Assembly: GCA_964578175.1 (NCBI GenBank)
Contig: CAZOBH010000003.1
Span: 27,874 to 91,873 of the forward strand
DNA from: RUG11788 sp964578175
GTDB lineage: Bacteria; Bacillota_I; Bacilli_A; RF39; UBA660
DNA length: 64,000 nt
Direction: 5' to 3'
Shown: positions 16,861 to 24,403 of the stretch, piece after piece
Layout of the letters: each line of letters starts with the position of its first letter
Numbering within the stretch: the first letter of the stretch is position 1
Program-made: the position numbers and the translations under genes
Notes under the pieces: model-generated
Databases searched by the model: none
The model's input: the letters and a program-made list of their open reading frames with translations, nothing else
Told to the model about the DNA's origin: nothing

Positions 16861-18408
16861 TTAATTCTCCAGAATAGATCTAGCAACTCTAATGCCATCT
16901 ATTGCGGCACTCATTATTCCTCCTGCATAACCTGGTCCTTCTCCACATGGATATATTCCTTTTATGCTAGATTCAAATTTATCATCTCTAACAATTCTAA
17001 GTGGAGAACTACTTCTAGTTTCAACTCCCGTTAAAATTGCATCATTATCATTAAATCCTTTTATTTTTCTATCAAAGTATATAAGCGCTTCTTTTAAAGT
17101 TTGTGAGACAAAGTTCGGTAGTATTATATTTAAATCTGTCATGGTAACACCAGGCTTATAAGTAGGTTTAACTTTTCCTAAATATGTTGTTTTTATATTT
17201 TTGTGAAAATCTTCTGCTCTTTGAATTGGTGCATAGTAATTGTTTCCACCTAACTTAAATGCTTTATTCTCTAATTCTTCTTGAAAGATAATACCAGATA
17301 ATGGAGAATCATCTTTATAATCACTAGGAATAACATTTACTAATAACGCACTATTAGAATTTACTCCATCTCTTTTATATTTACTCATTCCATTAGTTAC
17401 AATTTCATTTTCCGAGCTTGATGAGGCTATTACCTCTCCTCCAGGACACATGCAGAATGTATAAGCAGATCTATCCTTACCATGATATACAAGTTTGTAT
17501 TCAGCTGGAGGTAAGTTCAATTTAGTTTTATCTCCATATTGAGATTTATTTATATCTTCTTGTAAATGTTCAATTCTAACTCCTACTGAGAATGCTTTTT
17601 GTTCCATATTAATATTATAACTATATAAAGTTCTAAATGTATCTCTAGCACTATGACCAACAGCTAGAATAACTATGTCACTCTTATACTCTTTATTACC
17701 AATTACTCCAACTAATTTATTATTTTCTATTATAAAATCACTTATTCTTTCATTAAAATGATATTCTCCTCCATTTTCTATAACATATTCTCTTATATTT
17801 TTAATAATGTTTATTAAATTATCTGTACCAATATGTGGTTTACTCTCATATGTAATTTCAATCGGAGCACCAAATCTATAGAAAGTATCTAAAACTTTCT
17901 TACATAGTTTACTATTTAAACCGGTAGTTAATTTACCATCAGAAAAAGTTCCTGCTCCTCCTTCTCCAAATTGAACATTACATTCTGTATCTAATTTACC
18001 TTCATTCCTAAATCTTTCTACTTTTTCAGCTCTTTCTAAAACATCTGAACCTCTTTCAAAAATAATAGGTTTAATACCATTCTCAATAAAAGTTAAAGCA
18101 GCAAACAATCCTGCTGGTCCAGCACCAATTATAATAGGTCTAAAATCTTTATCTTTATTAACTACAATACTTTCTAGTTCTTCCTCATCAACATGAATAC
18201 AATCTTCAACATCATATTCTAAATCATATTCAATATCAAAAGAGTAATTATAATATATATCATCTTTATTTCTTGCATCAATTGATTTTTTTCTTATATA
18301 AAATTTAGTAACATGTTCTTTAAATAATTTTTTTTCTTCACATAATAAATCTAATAATTCATCATTATTTAAGTCTTTTCTAACTTTTATATTATTAAAT
18401 CTAATCAT
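16861..18408 (-). CDS. FAD-dependent oxidoreductase (COG2509-type)
   Basis: 515 aa. After an N-terminal ~95-residue domain, the FAD dinucleotide motif 'IIGAGPAGLFAALTFIENG' is followed by 'NVQFGEGGAGTFSDGKL', typical of the COG2509 FAD-dependent dehydrogenase family. The C-terminus has 'GIYPCGEGPGYAGGIMSAAIDGIRVA', which closes the FAD site. The substrate is unknown in this family. It stands alone behind a GGTGATATT ribosome site; a terminator hairpin upstream (18447-18471) isolates it from the 18.5-kb region. Confidence 0.85.
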   Translation of the reverse strand: MIRFNNIKVRKDLNNDELLDLLCEEKKLFKEHVTKFYIRKKSIDARNKDDIYYNYSFDIEYDLEYDVEDCIHVDEEELESIVVNKDKDFRPIIIGAGPAGLFAALTFIENGIKPIIFERGSDVLERAEKVERFRNEGKLDTECNVQFGEGGAGTFSDGKLTTGLNSKLCKKVLDTFYRFGAPIEITYESKPHIGTDNLINIIKNIREYVIENGGEYHFNERISDFIIENNKLVGVIGNKEYKSDIVILAVGHSARDTFRTLYSYNINMEQKAFSVGVRIEHLQEDINKSQYGDKTKLNLPPAEYKLVYHGKDRSAYTFCMCPGGEVIASSSSENEIVTNGMSKYKRDGVNSNSALLVNVIPSDYKDDSPLSGIIFQEELENKAFKLGGNNYYAPIQRAEDFHKNIKTTYLGKVKPTYKPGVTMTDLNIILPNFVSQTLKEALIYFDRKIKGFNDNDAILTGVETRSSSPLRIVRDDKFESSIKGIYPCGEGPGYAGGIMSAAIDGIRVARSILEN

Positions 18409-18446
18409 AATATCACCAACATATTTATTATATCATTAATACATAT

Positions 18447-18471
18447 AAAAACTCGAGATATACTCTCGAGT
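18447..18471 (-). terminator. Strong hairpin with T run, upstream of the oxidoreductase gene
   Basis: An 8-bp perfect stem (ACTCGAGA/TCTCGAGT) with a 5-nt loop is followed by TTTTTA on the minus strand. No annotated minus-strand gene ends here, since the glycosidase gene already has its own terminator 180 bases upstream. It may end a short unannotated transcript (see findings). Confidence 0.65.
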
Positions 18472-18650
18472 TAACATGATTTTAAAATTTTATATTTTTT
18501 GTTTTTAGTTAGATAGGGGGTTGTTTATATATATTTAAAACTTTTAGTTTATGTTCATTTTTATTATATTATTTTTATCTTATTACACATCATCTCCTTT
18601 GATAATTTAATAATACTATTAAAATATGAAAAATATGTGATATATTTATG
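18472..18650 (-). other. Gene-free stretch between two terminators, possible short transcript
   Basis: About 180 bases with no gene. On the minus strand there is a good ribosome-site-like AAAGGAG directly followed by a 9-codon frame (ATGATG...TAA, about 18566-18592) ending long before the hairpin at 18447. A C-rich patch (ACAACCCCCT) lies in between. No clear -35/-10 pair was found. Confidence 0.25.
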
Positions 18651-18688
18651 AAAAAAAACAAAAAGTAGTTTATCTATGTAAACTACTT
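18651..18688 (-). terminator. Terminator of the phosphodiester glycosidase gene
   Basis: A perfect 10-bp stem (AAGTAGTTTA/TAAACTACTT) with a 6-nt loop is followed by a long T-rich run on the minus strand. Confidence 0.85.
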
Positions 18689-19951
18689 ACTATTATCAGT
18701 TACAATCCAAGCATTAGGTAAATATCTAAATGTTGGTTTTTTACCATTCCATGGAGAATTAATGTATTTATTATTTAAAGTTAATGAAGTCGATGTTCCT
18801 CCATCTAAATTAGCAGCGTTAATAGCTCCATATTTCTCCATTATAGCTGCTTCATCTGCAAATGATGCTCCAGCTGAAAAACTTTGTAATCCATCTATAA
18901 CAAGTAATAAAACAACTCTATCTGCTCTTTGGCCAATTGCAGTCCTTGATGTTGCCCAGCTATATTTTGTTACCTTTTTATATCTATTTTTACCATCAAC
19001 TATTAAAAATGGCCCAAAATCTACTGCATCTCTATAATTAAAATTCTTTGCCTCTTCATATCCCATATTCTTTTTAAGCACTAATTTATTATCAGTAGTA
19101 AAACCTATCATTCCTTCAGAATAATTAGGAGATACTTTATATCCTTTATATACTTGTCCGTTAGCAACCACAACTCCATGTGGAATACCGCCATTACTTC
19201 TAAATCTTGGATCGTGGAACCCTCCAGCATTCATTGCTAGAATCGCATTATAATTTTTGGATATCTTCTTTAATTGTTCACCATATGCATAGACATTATT
19301 CTTACCATTTTTTTCCATTCCAGTACTTAAACCTAATGTTACATTAGCTGGATCATATACAACAACCATTATACCTTCATAGTGACGTTTAGAACCAATT
19401 ACTGTTCCACTAACTTTTATTATTTTATATAACTCATCTTCATTATGATCTAATATTTCTCTTTCAAATTCATCTGCATATATTTCATTTTCTACTTTAA
19501 TATCATCTAACGAAATAATATCTTTTGATAAATCTACTTCATTTTTAACTAAATATTTAGATATTTCTTCATCTTTATATATATACTTAGTTATATTTTG
19601 ATAATTAATTGATTTTAGACTAGTATTAATAATCCAAGATTTAAAATCATTATTATAATAAACAATACTTACTATACCTAATCCTTCTAATAGAAAGAAT
19701 ATTGAAAACATTGCAAGAGATATTTTCTTAAGTACATATTTTCTATTTTTCAACTTATCATTTTTAAATAACATGATTAAAGAGATTATAAATAGCACTA
19801 TAAAAACTATTAATAATACTATTAATAACATATTTATACTATTAGAAAATAAGGGATTATTATTGCTAATCAATAATAATATAAATAAAAAAGGAAGTAT
19901 GAAAATACTTAATGATAATATTATTGAAAATATATTCATTTTATTTTTCAT
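18683..19951 (-). CDS. Membrane-anchored phosphodiester glycosidase family (NAGPA-type) protein
   Basis: 422 aa. Three hydrophobic helices lie at about 8-30, 36-62 and 76-100, followed by an extracytoplasmic part. Residues about 190-420 match the NAGPA/phosphodiester glycosidase domain: 'MNAGGFHDPRFRSNGGIPHGVVVANGQV', 'VDFGPFLIVDGKN', 'SRTAIGQRADRVVLLLVIDG' and 'AANLDGGTSTSL'. Family members remove GlcNAc from phosphodiester-linked sugars or act on wall polymers. Here a wall or exopolysaccharide substrate is likely (inference). It is transcribed with the 176-aa anchored protein just upstream (20-nt gap). Confidence 0.85.
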   Translation of the reverse strand: MKNKMNIFSIILSLSIFILPFLFILLLISNNNPLFSNSINMLLIVLLIVFIVLFIISLIMLFKNDKLKNRKYVLKKISLAMFSIFFLLEGLGIVSIVYYNNDFKSWIINTSLKSINYQNITKYIYKDEEISKYLVKNEVDLSKDIISLDDIKVENEIYADEFEREILDHNEDELYKIIKVSGTVIGSKRHYEGIMVVVYDPANVTLGLSTGMEKNGKNNVYAYGEQLKKISKNYNAILAMNAGGFHDPRFRSNGGIPHGVVVANGQVYKGYKVSPNYSEGMIGFTTDNKLVLKKNMGYEEAKNFNYRDAVDFGPFLIVDGKNRYKKVTKYSWATSRTAIGQRADRVVLLLVIDGLQSFSAGASFADEAAIMEKYGAINAANLDGGTSTSLTLNNKYINSPWNGKKPTFRYLPNAWIVTDNSK

Positions 19952-19971
19952 ACTTACCTCCTGTTTAATAA

Positions 19972-20481
19972 CTACTTAATTATTGTTTCCTTTTTTAAAT
20001 TATGTAATAATGCATAATCATTATATTGAATTACTATTTTATTATATTCCTCATATATTTTATTTTTAGAATTAATAACTGTATTATAATTTATTATATA
20101 AGTATCGCACTTACTTTTTACATTATCTCTTGATATTCCATAACTACATAACTTATCAAGTTCTTTTTTATTATTATCTAATTTTGTTATGTCATTATTT
20201 ATTATATCAATCTTTGCAAGTATATCACTTTTTTTATTTGGAAATGTTGATAAATAAATACCATCAAATGACTCATAAGCGGATTCTAGATCATATTTAA
20301 ACAAACCAACTTTTGAATTAAAAGCTGCATAGTTTTTATCAACGTCTTCACTTATTCTATCACTAAGTTCTACATCTTTATTAAAGTCTTCAATATATGC
20401 TGATGTTATATCTACTGATTGAATACATAGACCTAAAGCTATTAAAAAAACACCTAGCTTTATAAAAATCTTTCCGCTCAT
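19972..20481 (-). CDS. Membrane-anchored protein with helical ectodomain, unknown function
   Basis: 169 aa from ATG at 20481, which follows GTAGGTGATAAT; a start seven codons upstream is possible but has no ribosome site. One N-terminal hydrophobic helix (about 6-25) is followed by ~140 residues rich in Asp, Asn and Lys with helical heptads, and two Cys about 14 residues apart ('KLCSYGI' and 'SKCDTY'). The family is not recognised. It is 20 nt upstream of the phosphodiester glycosidase gene and probably works with it at the cell surface. Confidence 0.55.
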   Translation of the reverse strand: MSGKIFIKLGVFLIALGLCIQSVDITSAYIEDFNKDVELSDRISEDVDKNYAAFNSKVGLFKYDLESAYESFDGIYLSTFPNKKSDILAKIDIINNDITKLDNNKKELDKLCSYGISRDNVKSKCDTYIINYNTVINSKNKIYEEYNKIVIQYNDYALLHNLKKETIIK

Positions 20482-20591
20482 ATTATCACCTACTTTTATC
20501 ATACAATATATAGTAAAAACGATGTAAAACTAAATACATTTTTTATGTAAACTTTACGAATTTTCTTTTAAACAGTATATTTCTAATTAAT

Positions 20592-20620
20592 TTGTAAAAA
20601 AGCAATAATTTAGTTATTAT
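20592..20620 (+). promoter_or_regulatory. Promoter of the phosphopantetheinyl transferase gene
   Basis: TTGTAA, a 17-nt spacer and TATTAT lie about 20 nt upstream of the ATG at 20639. This is a reasonable sigma-A-type promoter. Confidence 0.5.
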
Positions 20621-20638
20621 AAAAAAGAAGGTGTACGT

Positions 20639-21232
20639 ATGAAATATATTATTAAAAGTGTTAACGATTATAAAGAAAACGAATTATATGAATTTTATAA
20701 AATAATACATAAAGAAAAAAGGAAAAAAATAGATAAATATAAAAATATTGATGATAAAAAAAGATCTATAATAGGTGAAATGATTCTAAAAGAATTATTA
20801 TCTAAAGAAGACATTGATTACAACGAAACAAAATTTACATATAATGAATATGGAAAACCATTTATGAATAATAATATTTATTTTAATATAAGTCATTCAG
20901 ATCAATATATAATAGTTGCTATTTCTAATAAAGAGATTGGAATAGATATAGAAAGAATAAAAAAGACACAAATAAATGTTATAGATCAATTTGCAAGTGA
21001 TAAAGAAAAAGAGTATATTCTAAAATCACCAAATAATATAGAAGAAAGATTATTTCAAATATATACACTAAAAGAATCATATTTAAAGATGAAGGGAACT
21101 AATTTAAATGATATATCAAACGTAGAGTTCATAATTAATAATGATAATATTACTTGTAGTGATAATAATGTTAATATTGGATTTATAAAAGATATATCAG
21201 ATTATATTATTTCTTATTGTGAAAAAAGATAG
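20639..21232 (+). CDS. 4'-phosphopantetheinyl transferase, Sfp type
   Basis: 197 aa. The Sfp-family motifs are all visible: 'YNEYGKPFM', 'FNISHSDQYIIVAIS', the Mg-binding 'IGIDIERI', and 'LFQIYTLKESYLKMKG' (Tyr in place of the usual Trp before xxKES). The enzyme moves the phosphopantetheine arm of CoA onto an acyl- or peptidyl-carrier protein. No polyketide or non-ribosomal peptide gene is in this window. In a small genome it may be the only transferase and act on the fatty-acid carrier protein (inference). AAGAAGGTG precedes ATG. Confidence 0.88.
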   Translation: MKYIIKSVNDYKENELYEFYKIIHKEKRKKIDKYKNIDDKKRSIIGEMILKELLSKEDIDYNETKFTYNEYGKPFMNNNIYFNISHSDQYIIVAISNKEIGIDIERIKKTQINVIDQFASDKEKEYILKSPNNIEERLFQIYTLKESYLKMKGTNLNDISNVEFIINNDNITCSDNNVNIGFIKDISDYIISYCEKR

Positions 21233-21288
21233 CAAAAAAAGATGTGAAGATATAATAAATTTATAATGACGATAAAAGGAGTAAGTAT

Positions 21289-21930
21289 ATGAAGTTATGT
21301 TACCATTTTACAAATAAAGATCAATTAGAATCAATATTAAGTGAAGGTTTAAAACCACAATGCGGCATTAATAGTCAATTAATATCAGATTCTAGGAAAG
21401 AAAAAGTATATTATTCAGTAGGTGAAGAAGCAACTATAAAGATATTTACAGCATTTAATGAAATACTATTGAGAGCACTTGATGGAAAAATAAGTCCTGA
21501 GTTATATGAAACTTATAGTGATGAAATAAAGCAAAAATTAGAAACTTCCCATGATGTAGAATCTTGGATGGGTGATGGAATATATTTAGCTTTTGATGGA
21601 GATACACTTAATAATTTTAACGAAGAACAGTTAAAAGATGCATATACAACTGACACTATTCCACCAGAAAACTTATATGTATGTGTATTAAAAGATGAAA
21701 CTTCAGGTGAAATTGTATCAACAAAACCATCAGATATAGTTACTTACTTTATAGCTAAAAGAACAAATAACTTTAGTGAAGCATTAAATATTGCAGGATT
21801 TTTTGCTCTTGATATAGAAGAAAAAGTAGAAGAGTATAGAAATACACCTTTAACAGTTGATTATATACCATTGTCAAAATATTATAAATCACCTCAAAGT
21901 GACATCAATGATAAAAGAACTCATTTGTAG
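21289..21930 (+). CDS. Possible ADP-ribosyltransferase-fold protein (ART/RNA 2'-phosphotransferase-like N-terminus)
   Basis: 213 aa. The N-terminal phrase 'YHFTNKDQLESILSEGLKP' matches the pattern H-F-T-x-L-x-I-L-x-x-G-L seen in RNA 2'-phosphotransferase and several ART-fold toxin families. A later 'DGIYLAFDGD' could be the second NAD-cradle strand. No confident catalytic Glu is identified. The protein is soluble and acidic. AAAAGGAG precedes ATG, and a terminator follows directly. It sits at the left edge of the accessory island, upstream of the small-RNA locus. ART function is inference from one motif. Confidence 0.5.
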   Translation: MKLCYHFTNKDQLESILSEGLKPQCGINSQLISDSRKEKVYYSVGEEATIKIFTAFNEILLRALDGKISPELYETYSDEIKQKLETSHDVESWMGDGIYLAFDGDTLNNFNEEQLKDAYTTDTIPPENLYVCVLKDETSGEIVSTKPSDIVTYFIAKRTNNFSEALNIAGFFALDIEEKVEEYRNTPLTVDYIPLSKYYKSPQSDINDKRTHL

Positions 21931-21940
21931 TTCTTTTTTA
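21913..21940 (+). terminator. Terminator of the ART-like gene
   Basis: A 9-bp stem (AAAAGAACT/AGTTCTTTT) with a 7-nt loop plus a T run overlaps the stop codon region. Confidence 0.8.
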
Positions 21941-22043
21941 TTTATAATAAAAAATACATATACTACATTTTGAACTTTTGATTTTAATATGAAGTTACAT
22001 TTATTAATATTATTATGTCATTAATTACAAAATTTTTACCTAT

Positions 22044-22073
22044 AAAATAAAAACTCTAACTAAATAGTTAGAG
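22044..22073 (-). terminator. Hairpin with T run in the intergenic region
   Basis: A perfect 8-bp stem (CTCTAACT/AGTTAGAG) with a 4-nt loop is followed by TTTTTATTTT on the minus strand. No minus-strand gene ends here, so a small RNA or long antisense transcript may. Confidence 0.6.
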
Positions 22074-22230
22074 CAAATATTCTAATGGCACGTGTCAAAA
22101 TTGTGTAGAACGACTCGTACGCATAAATACTAAGTAGTAATAAGATTACTAACTAAAATAATTTTATAATGAAAACGTTAAAAACAAATATTAATATTTG
22201 TTGGAATTCGTACAAAAGTTTGTAATATTG

Positions 22231-22260
22231 TTAGCATTTTACTAAGATGTATGTTATAAT
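22231..22260 (+). promoter_or_regulatory. Plus-strand promoter facing the minus-strand small RNA
   Basis: Extended -10 TGT-TATAAT (22252-22260) with a weak TTAGCA at an 18-nt spacing. A transcript would start near 22267 and run into the locus of the minus-strand RNA, overlapping it. Confidence 0.5.
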
Positions 22261-22285
22261 CTAAGAGGAAAAATTTAATTGGACA

Positions 22286-22311
22286 CAAAAAAACCATGTG
22301 TTCACATGATT
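22286..22311. terminator. Hairpin with T run, end of the minus-strand small RNA
   Basis: A 9-bp stem (AACCATGTG/CACATGATT, with G.U-type pairing near one end) and TT loop. On the minus strand seven T follow; on the plus strand five T follow, so it may work in both directions. Confidence 0.65.
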
Positions 22312-22341
22312 TTTCTAAGAACTAGGTAGCTACCAACTACC

Positions 22342-22407
22342 TCAATAAAGCAATAGAATAAAAACAAGCAAGACTATAGTGCTTAAAAGTGATTCTACCA
22401 AAATCAC
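22342..22407 (-). CDS. Candidate 21-aa hydrophobic membrane peptide
   Basis: GTG at 22407 (alternative TTG at 22401) to TGA at 22342. The sequence is a single transmembrane-like segment with one Glu near the start and ends 'ILLLY'. It lies inside the small transcript defined by the promoter at 22428-22456. The absence of an ATG and the weak ribosome site make this tentative. It could equally be chance in a non-coding RNA. Confidence 0.25.
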   Translation of the reverse strand: MILVESLLSTIVLLVFILLLY

Positions 22408-22427
22408 CTATCTTATTCTACATTTTA

Positions 22428-22456
22428 ATGATACAGCAAATTTCTTTCTGTGTCAA
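22428..22456 (-). promoter_or_regulatory. Strong minus-strand promoter of the small RNA
   Basis: TTGACA and TATCAT separated by exactly 17 nt. A second TTGACT/TATCAT pair (22465-22494, 18-nt spacing) lies just upstream in the same orientation, giving tandem promoters. Confidence 0.7.
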
Positions 22457-22578
22457 TGACGATTATGATAGCATAAGTAAAGCACGTTAGTCAAGTTCTA
22501 ATGGAAGGGGGTAACGTGTTTTTTATTGTAATTTGTGTAGTTGGTACTCCTAAAAAATATAATGAAAGGAGTAATAAT

Positions 22579-23238
22579 ATGCATAATTTATTAGATTTAA
22601 TCAAAACAACAGACGAGTACATAACTTATTTAAAAAAACATAATTTCAAATTTGATGAAAACGGTTTTCCAATATTTAAAGAAGATATGTTCTTAAAAGA
22701 AACACCTGAGTTAATTGTTCCCTACTCTAATAGAAATGATAAAAGAGTAAAGAATAAAGAGAAAACATTGTTATGTACATTTGCCCCAGATCAAAGAATA
22801 TATCCAAGAATTAAAAATATATTTAAAGAAATTGATGTATATAAGCAATATCTTGGAGTTGCTACTGCAGACATAACTGTTACAGATGATATGGATAAAG
22901 AGTGGCAAGAATTAATAATATTATTAAATCAGTTATATGGTGCAGTATTAGCGGTAAACGGAATAAAAATAGTACTTAACACTCGTATTGGTAGTTCGAT
23001 TAATATTAGACTATATAAATATTTACCTAAAAATATAATATGTATTTCAAGTTTCTTAGGATGTAAAAAAGAAAATAAATATGACTACTCATATTTATCT
23101 AAAATCTTAAATTTCTTACCATCTAAGCTTTTAATTTATGGTAAAGAAGATAAAAATGTAAATGCTATGCTAGATAACACGGGAATCAATTATAAATATT
23201 ACAACGATTTTCATAAATTAAGTAAAGGAGTGGTATAA
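22579..23238 (+). CDS. DUF4417 domain protein
   Basis: 219 aa from ATG at 22579, fixed by AAAGGAG 8 nt upstream; the open frame back to 22501 has no comparable start. The body follows the DUF4417 layout: 'ELIVPYSNR', a variable region, 'YLGVATADITVTDDM', 'VLNTRIGSSINIRLYKYLPKNIICISSFLGCKK' and 'LLIYGKEDKN'. DUF4417 genes are common on phages and mobile elements, and the function is unknown. The gene is first in a run of four tightly spaced genes (next start 2 nt after its stop), followed by a toxin-like and an immunity-like protein. Confidence 0.7.
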   Translation: MHNLLDLIKTTDEYITYLKKHNFKFDENGFPIFKEDMFLKETPELIVPYSNRNDKRVKNKEKTLLCTFAPDQRIYPRIKNIFKEIDVYKQYLGVATADITVTDDMDKEWQELIILLNQLYGAVLAVNGIKIVLNTRIGSSINIRLYKYLPKNIICISSFLGCKKENKYDYSYLSKILNFLPSKLLIYGKEDKNVNAMLDNTGINYKYYNDFHKLSKGVV

Positions 23239-23240
23239 TA

Positions 23241-23609
23241 ATGGCAGATAGCAAAGAAAAATATTCTGATAGTTCCAGTAATTATATAAACAAAACAGTT
23301 CCATATTCAGAAGAAGCAAAACATAATTATAATGTTAGCAAAAAGAAAGAGGAAAAATATAACGTTGAATGGAGTAAAAATAAAGTTAACATCAATGAGG
23401 TAGTAGATAAATTCGCTCCAAATTCAGAAGGTCATGTTGAAGGATATAAATATGTATTTGAAGGTGAAAGATACCAAATTATAGCAGATATGGTAGCAGG
23501 ATCACTTAGAATAAAAGATAAAAAAACAAATCAACATGTCAAATTAGATGGAAAGCCTGGAAGTAGGAGTGAAACACATTTAAAAATTAAAAAGAGAGGT
23601 GAAATGTAA
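23241..23609 (+). CDS. Stand-alone polymorphic-toxin C-terminal-like domain
   Basis: 122 aa with no signal peptide. The last ~70 residues ('YKYVFEGERYQIIADMVAG' through 'LDGKPGSRSETHLKIKKRGEM') match in style the C-terminal toxin tips of polymorphic or contact-dependent toxins, many of which are RNases. The N-terminal 50 residues are a charged, Lys/Ser/Asn-rich linker. The delivery part (N-terminal sorting or RHS/LXG domain) is absent, so this is either a cassette fragment or a protein exported by another partner. It overlaps the next, immunity-like gene. Toxin activity is inferred from the motif and gene order, without an identified family. Confidence 0.55.
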   Translation: MADSKEKYSDSSSNYINKTVPYSEEAKHNYNVSKKKEEKYNVEWSKNKVNINEVVDKFAPNSEGHVEGYKYVFEGERYQIIADMVAGSLRIKDKKTNQHVKLDGKPGSRSETHLKIKKRGEM

Positions 23610-23610
23610 A

Positions 23611-23949
23611 TTGTATTTAGCTTTATACTTAAAAAAACCAGAGATAGAACCTGGTTATTATCCAAAGATTGATAAAAAATATATTAAAGAATATAGAAAT
23701 GGAACATTAGAGCAGTCTTTAAAATTAGGAGATTTTTTCTTAAATAATATTGATGAAGAATGCGATGTTTTAGTAGGTCCTTACGAATATGATTATTGGG
23801 ATTCAAAGCAATGTAAAAAAATAGTCGATTGGATAGAAAAAAATCAAGATAAAATTAAAGAAGCAGAATTAGATGATTTCTTTAAAGTGATAACTGATTA
23901 TTGTAAACAGGCTGTTGAATTAGATACTGGTGTAGAAATTGACTTATAA
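23611..23949 (+). CDS. Immunity-like protein paired with the toxin-like gene
   Basis: 112 aa. The TTG at 23611 is preferred: AGAGAGGTG lies 9 nt upstream inside the end of the toxin-like gene. A GTG at 23599 would add four residues but lies within that ribosome site. The protein is small, acidic and soluble, with conserved-looking 'ALYLKKPEIEPGYYPKIDKKYI', 'VLVGPYEYDYWDSKQCKKIVDWIEKN', typical of immunity proteins found directly after toxin tips. It would neutralise the 122-aa toxin-like protein in the cytoplasm (inference from order, size and charge). Confidence 0.6.
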   Translation: MYLALYLKKPEIEPGYYPKIDKKYIKEYRNGTLEQSLKLGDFFLNNIDEECDVLVGPYEYDYWDSKQCKKIVDWIEKNQDKIKEAELDDFFKVITDYCKQAVELDTGVEIDL

Positions 23950-24339
23950 TTGAAAAGTAGTTATAAACTATTAGGGGTGTTTTGGGATAATTTACAAACT
24001 ACAAACACAGTATCTTATTTAGATAGCAATAATTTTATTAATGAATTAGATGATGATTATAATATATTTGATATGAATAAAATTAGAAAAATTAATATTT
24101 CAAATATCCTTCAAGTAGAAAATACAACTGATTTAGAAGCGCTTATTATTAAAATGAAAAAACATGAATCAATACTAATAAATATTGATTATATTCCATC
24201 TAACAATAATAAAATTTTAAATAAACTATATTATAAGAGAATTAATCAAATATATAATTATTTTTCTAATCGTTTAAAAAATACAAAAATTTATTTATCA
24301 AGCAATTATAAATTTTATTTAGAAAATCAAGATGCATGA
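23950..24339 (+). CDS. Unknown protein, last gene of the toxin/immunity island
   Basis: 129 aa starting with TTG directly after the previous TAA (TAATTG), apparently by translational re-initiation because no clear ribosome site precedes it. The middle ('NTTDLEALIIKMKKHESILINIDYI') and end ('INQIYNYFSNRLKNTKIYLSSNYKFYL') recall the fold pattern of SepF (bind-in-septum protein), but similarity is weak. No membrane segment. A terminator follows at once. Confidence 0.45.
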   Translation: MKSSYKLLGVFWDNLQTTNTVSYLDSNNFINELDDDYNIFDMNKIRKINISNILQVENTTDLEALIIKMKKHESILINIDYIPSNNNKILNKLYYKRINQIYNYFSNRLKNTKIYLSSNYKFYLENQDA

Positions 24340-24366
24340 TATTGAAATCATGCATCTTTTATTTGT
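24329..24366 (+). terminator. Terminator of the DUF4417/toxin/immunity operon
   Basis: A perfect 11-bp stem (AGATGCATGAT/ATCATGCATCT) with a 6-nt loop and trailing TTTTATTT overlaps the end of the last gene. Confidence 0.85.
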
Positions 24367-24403
24367 CCATATATATCTAATTTTATTTTTTTAAATTTAA
24401 GCA

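Larger units (their letters stand above)
22286..22421 (-). ncRNA. Candidate ~135-nt small RNA encoding a hydrophobic peptide (type I toxin-like)
   Basis: A strong minus-strand promoter (22428-22456) and a terminator (22286-22311) define a short transcript starting near 22421. Within it, codons 22407-22342 read, from GTG, as a 21-residue very hydrophobic peptide (start 'VILVESLLS', end 'VFILLLY'), like small membrane toxins of type I systems. The ribosome site (AGATAGG/AGGTGA) is poorly placed for both GTG and the TTG two codons in. A plus-strand promoter at 22231-22260 would give an overlapping antisense RNA. Promoter and terminator are seen directly; peptide and toxin function are inference. 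Confidence 0.4.
21941..22578. other. 638-base intergenic region with convergent promoters, three hairpins and a palindrome
   Basis: The longest gene-free stretch in the window. It holds a minus-strand terminator (22044-22073), a perfect 20-bp palindrome at about 22184-22203 (AACAAATATT plus its complement), a plus-strand extended -10 promoter (22231-22260), a hairpin with T runs on both sides (22286-22311), a minus-strand TTGACA/TATCAT promoter (22428-22456) and an inverted repeat CACGTTA...TAACGTG at 22483-22518. Apart from the candidate 21-codon peptide at 22342-22407, I see no protein gene. Confidence 0.6.

Noticed and set aside
22501..22578. N-terminal extension of the DUF4417 protein starting 'MEGGNVFFIV'
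   Set aside because: The internal ATG at 22579 has a strong AAAGGAG at ideal spacing and the extra residues do not look like DUF4417 sequence.
23950..24339. Assigning the 129-aa protein as SepF
   Set aside because: Only a loose pattern matches; the glycine-rich SepF dimer motif is absent and there is no cell-division gene nearby.
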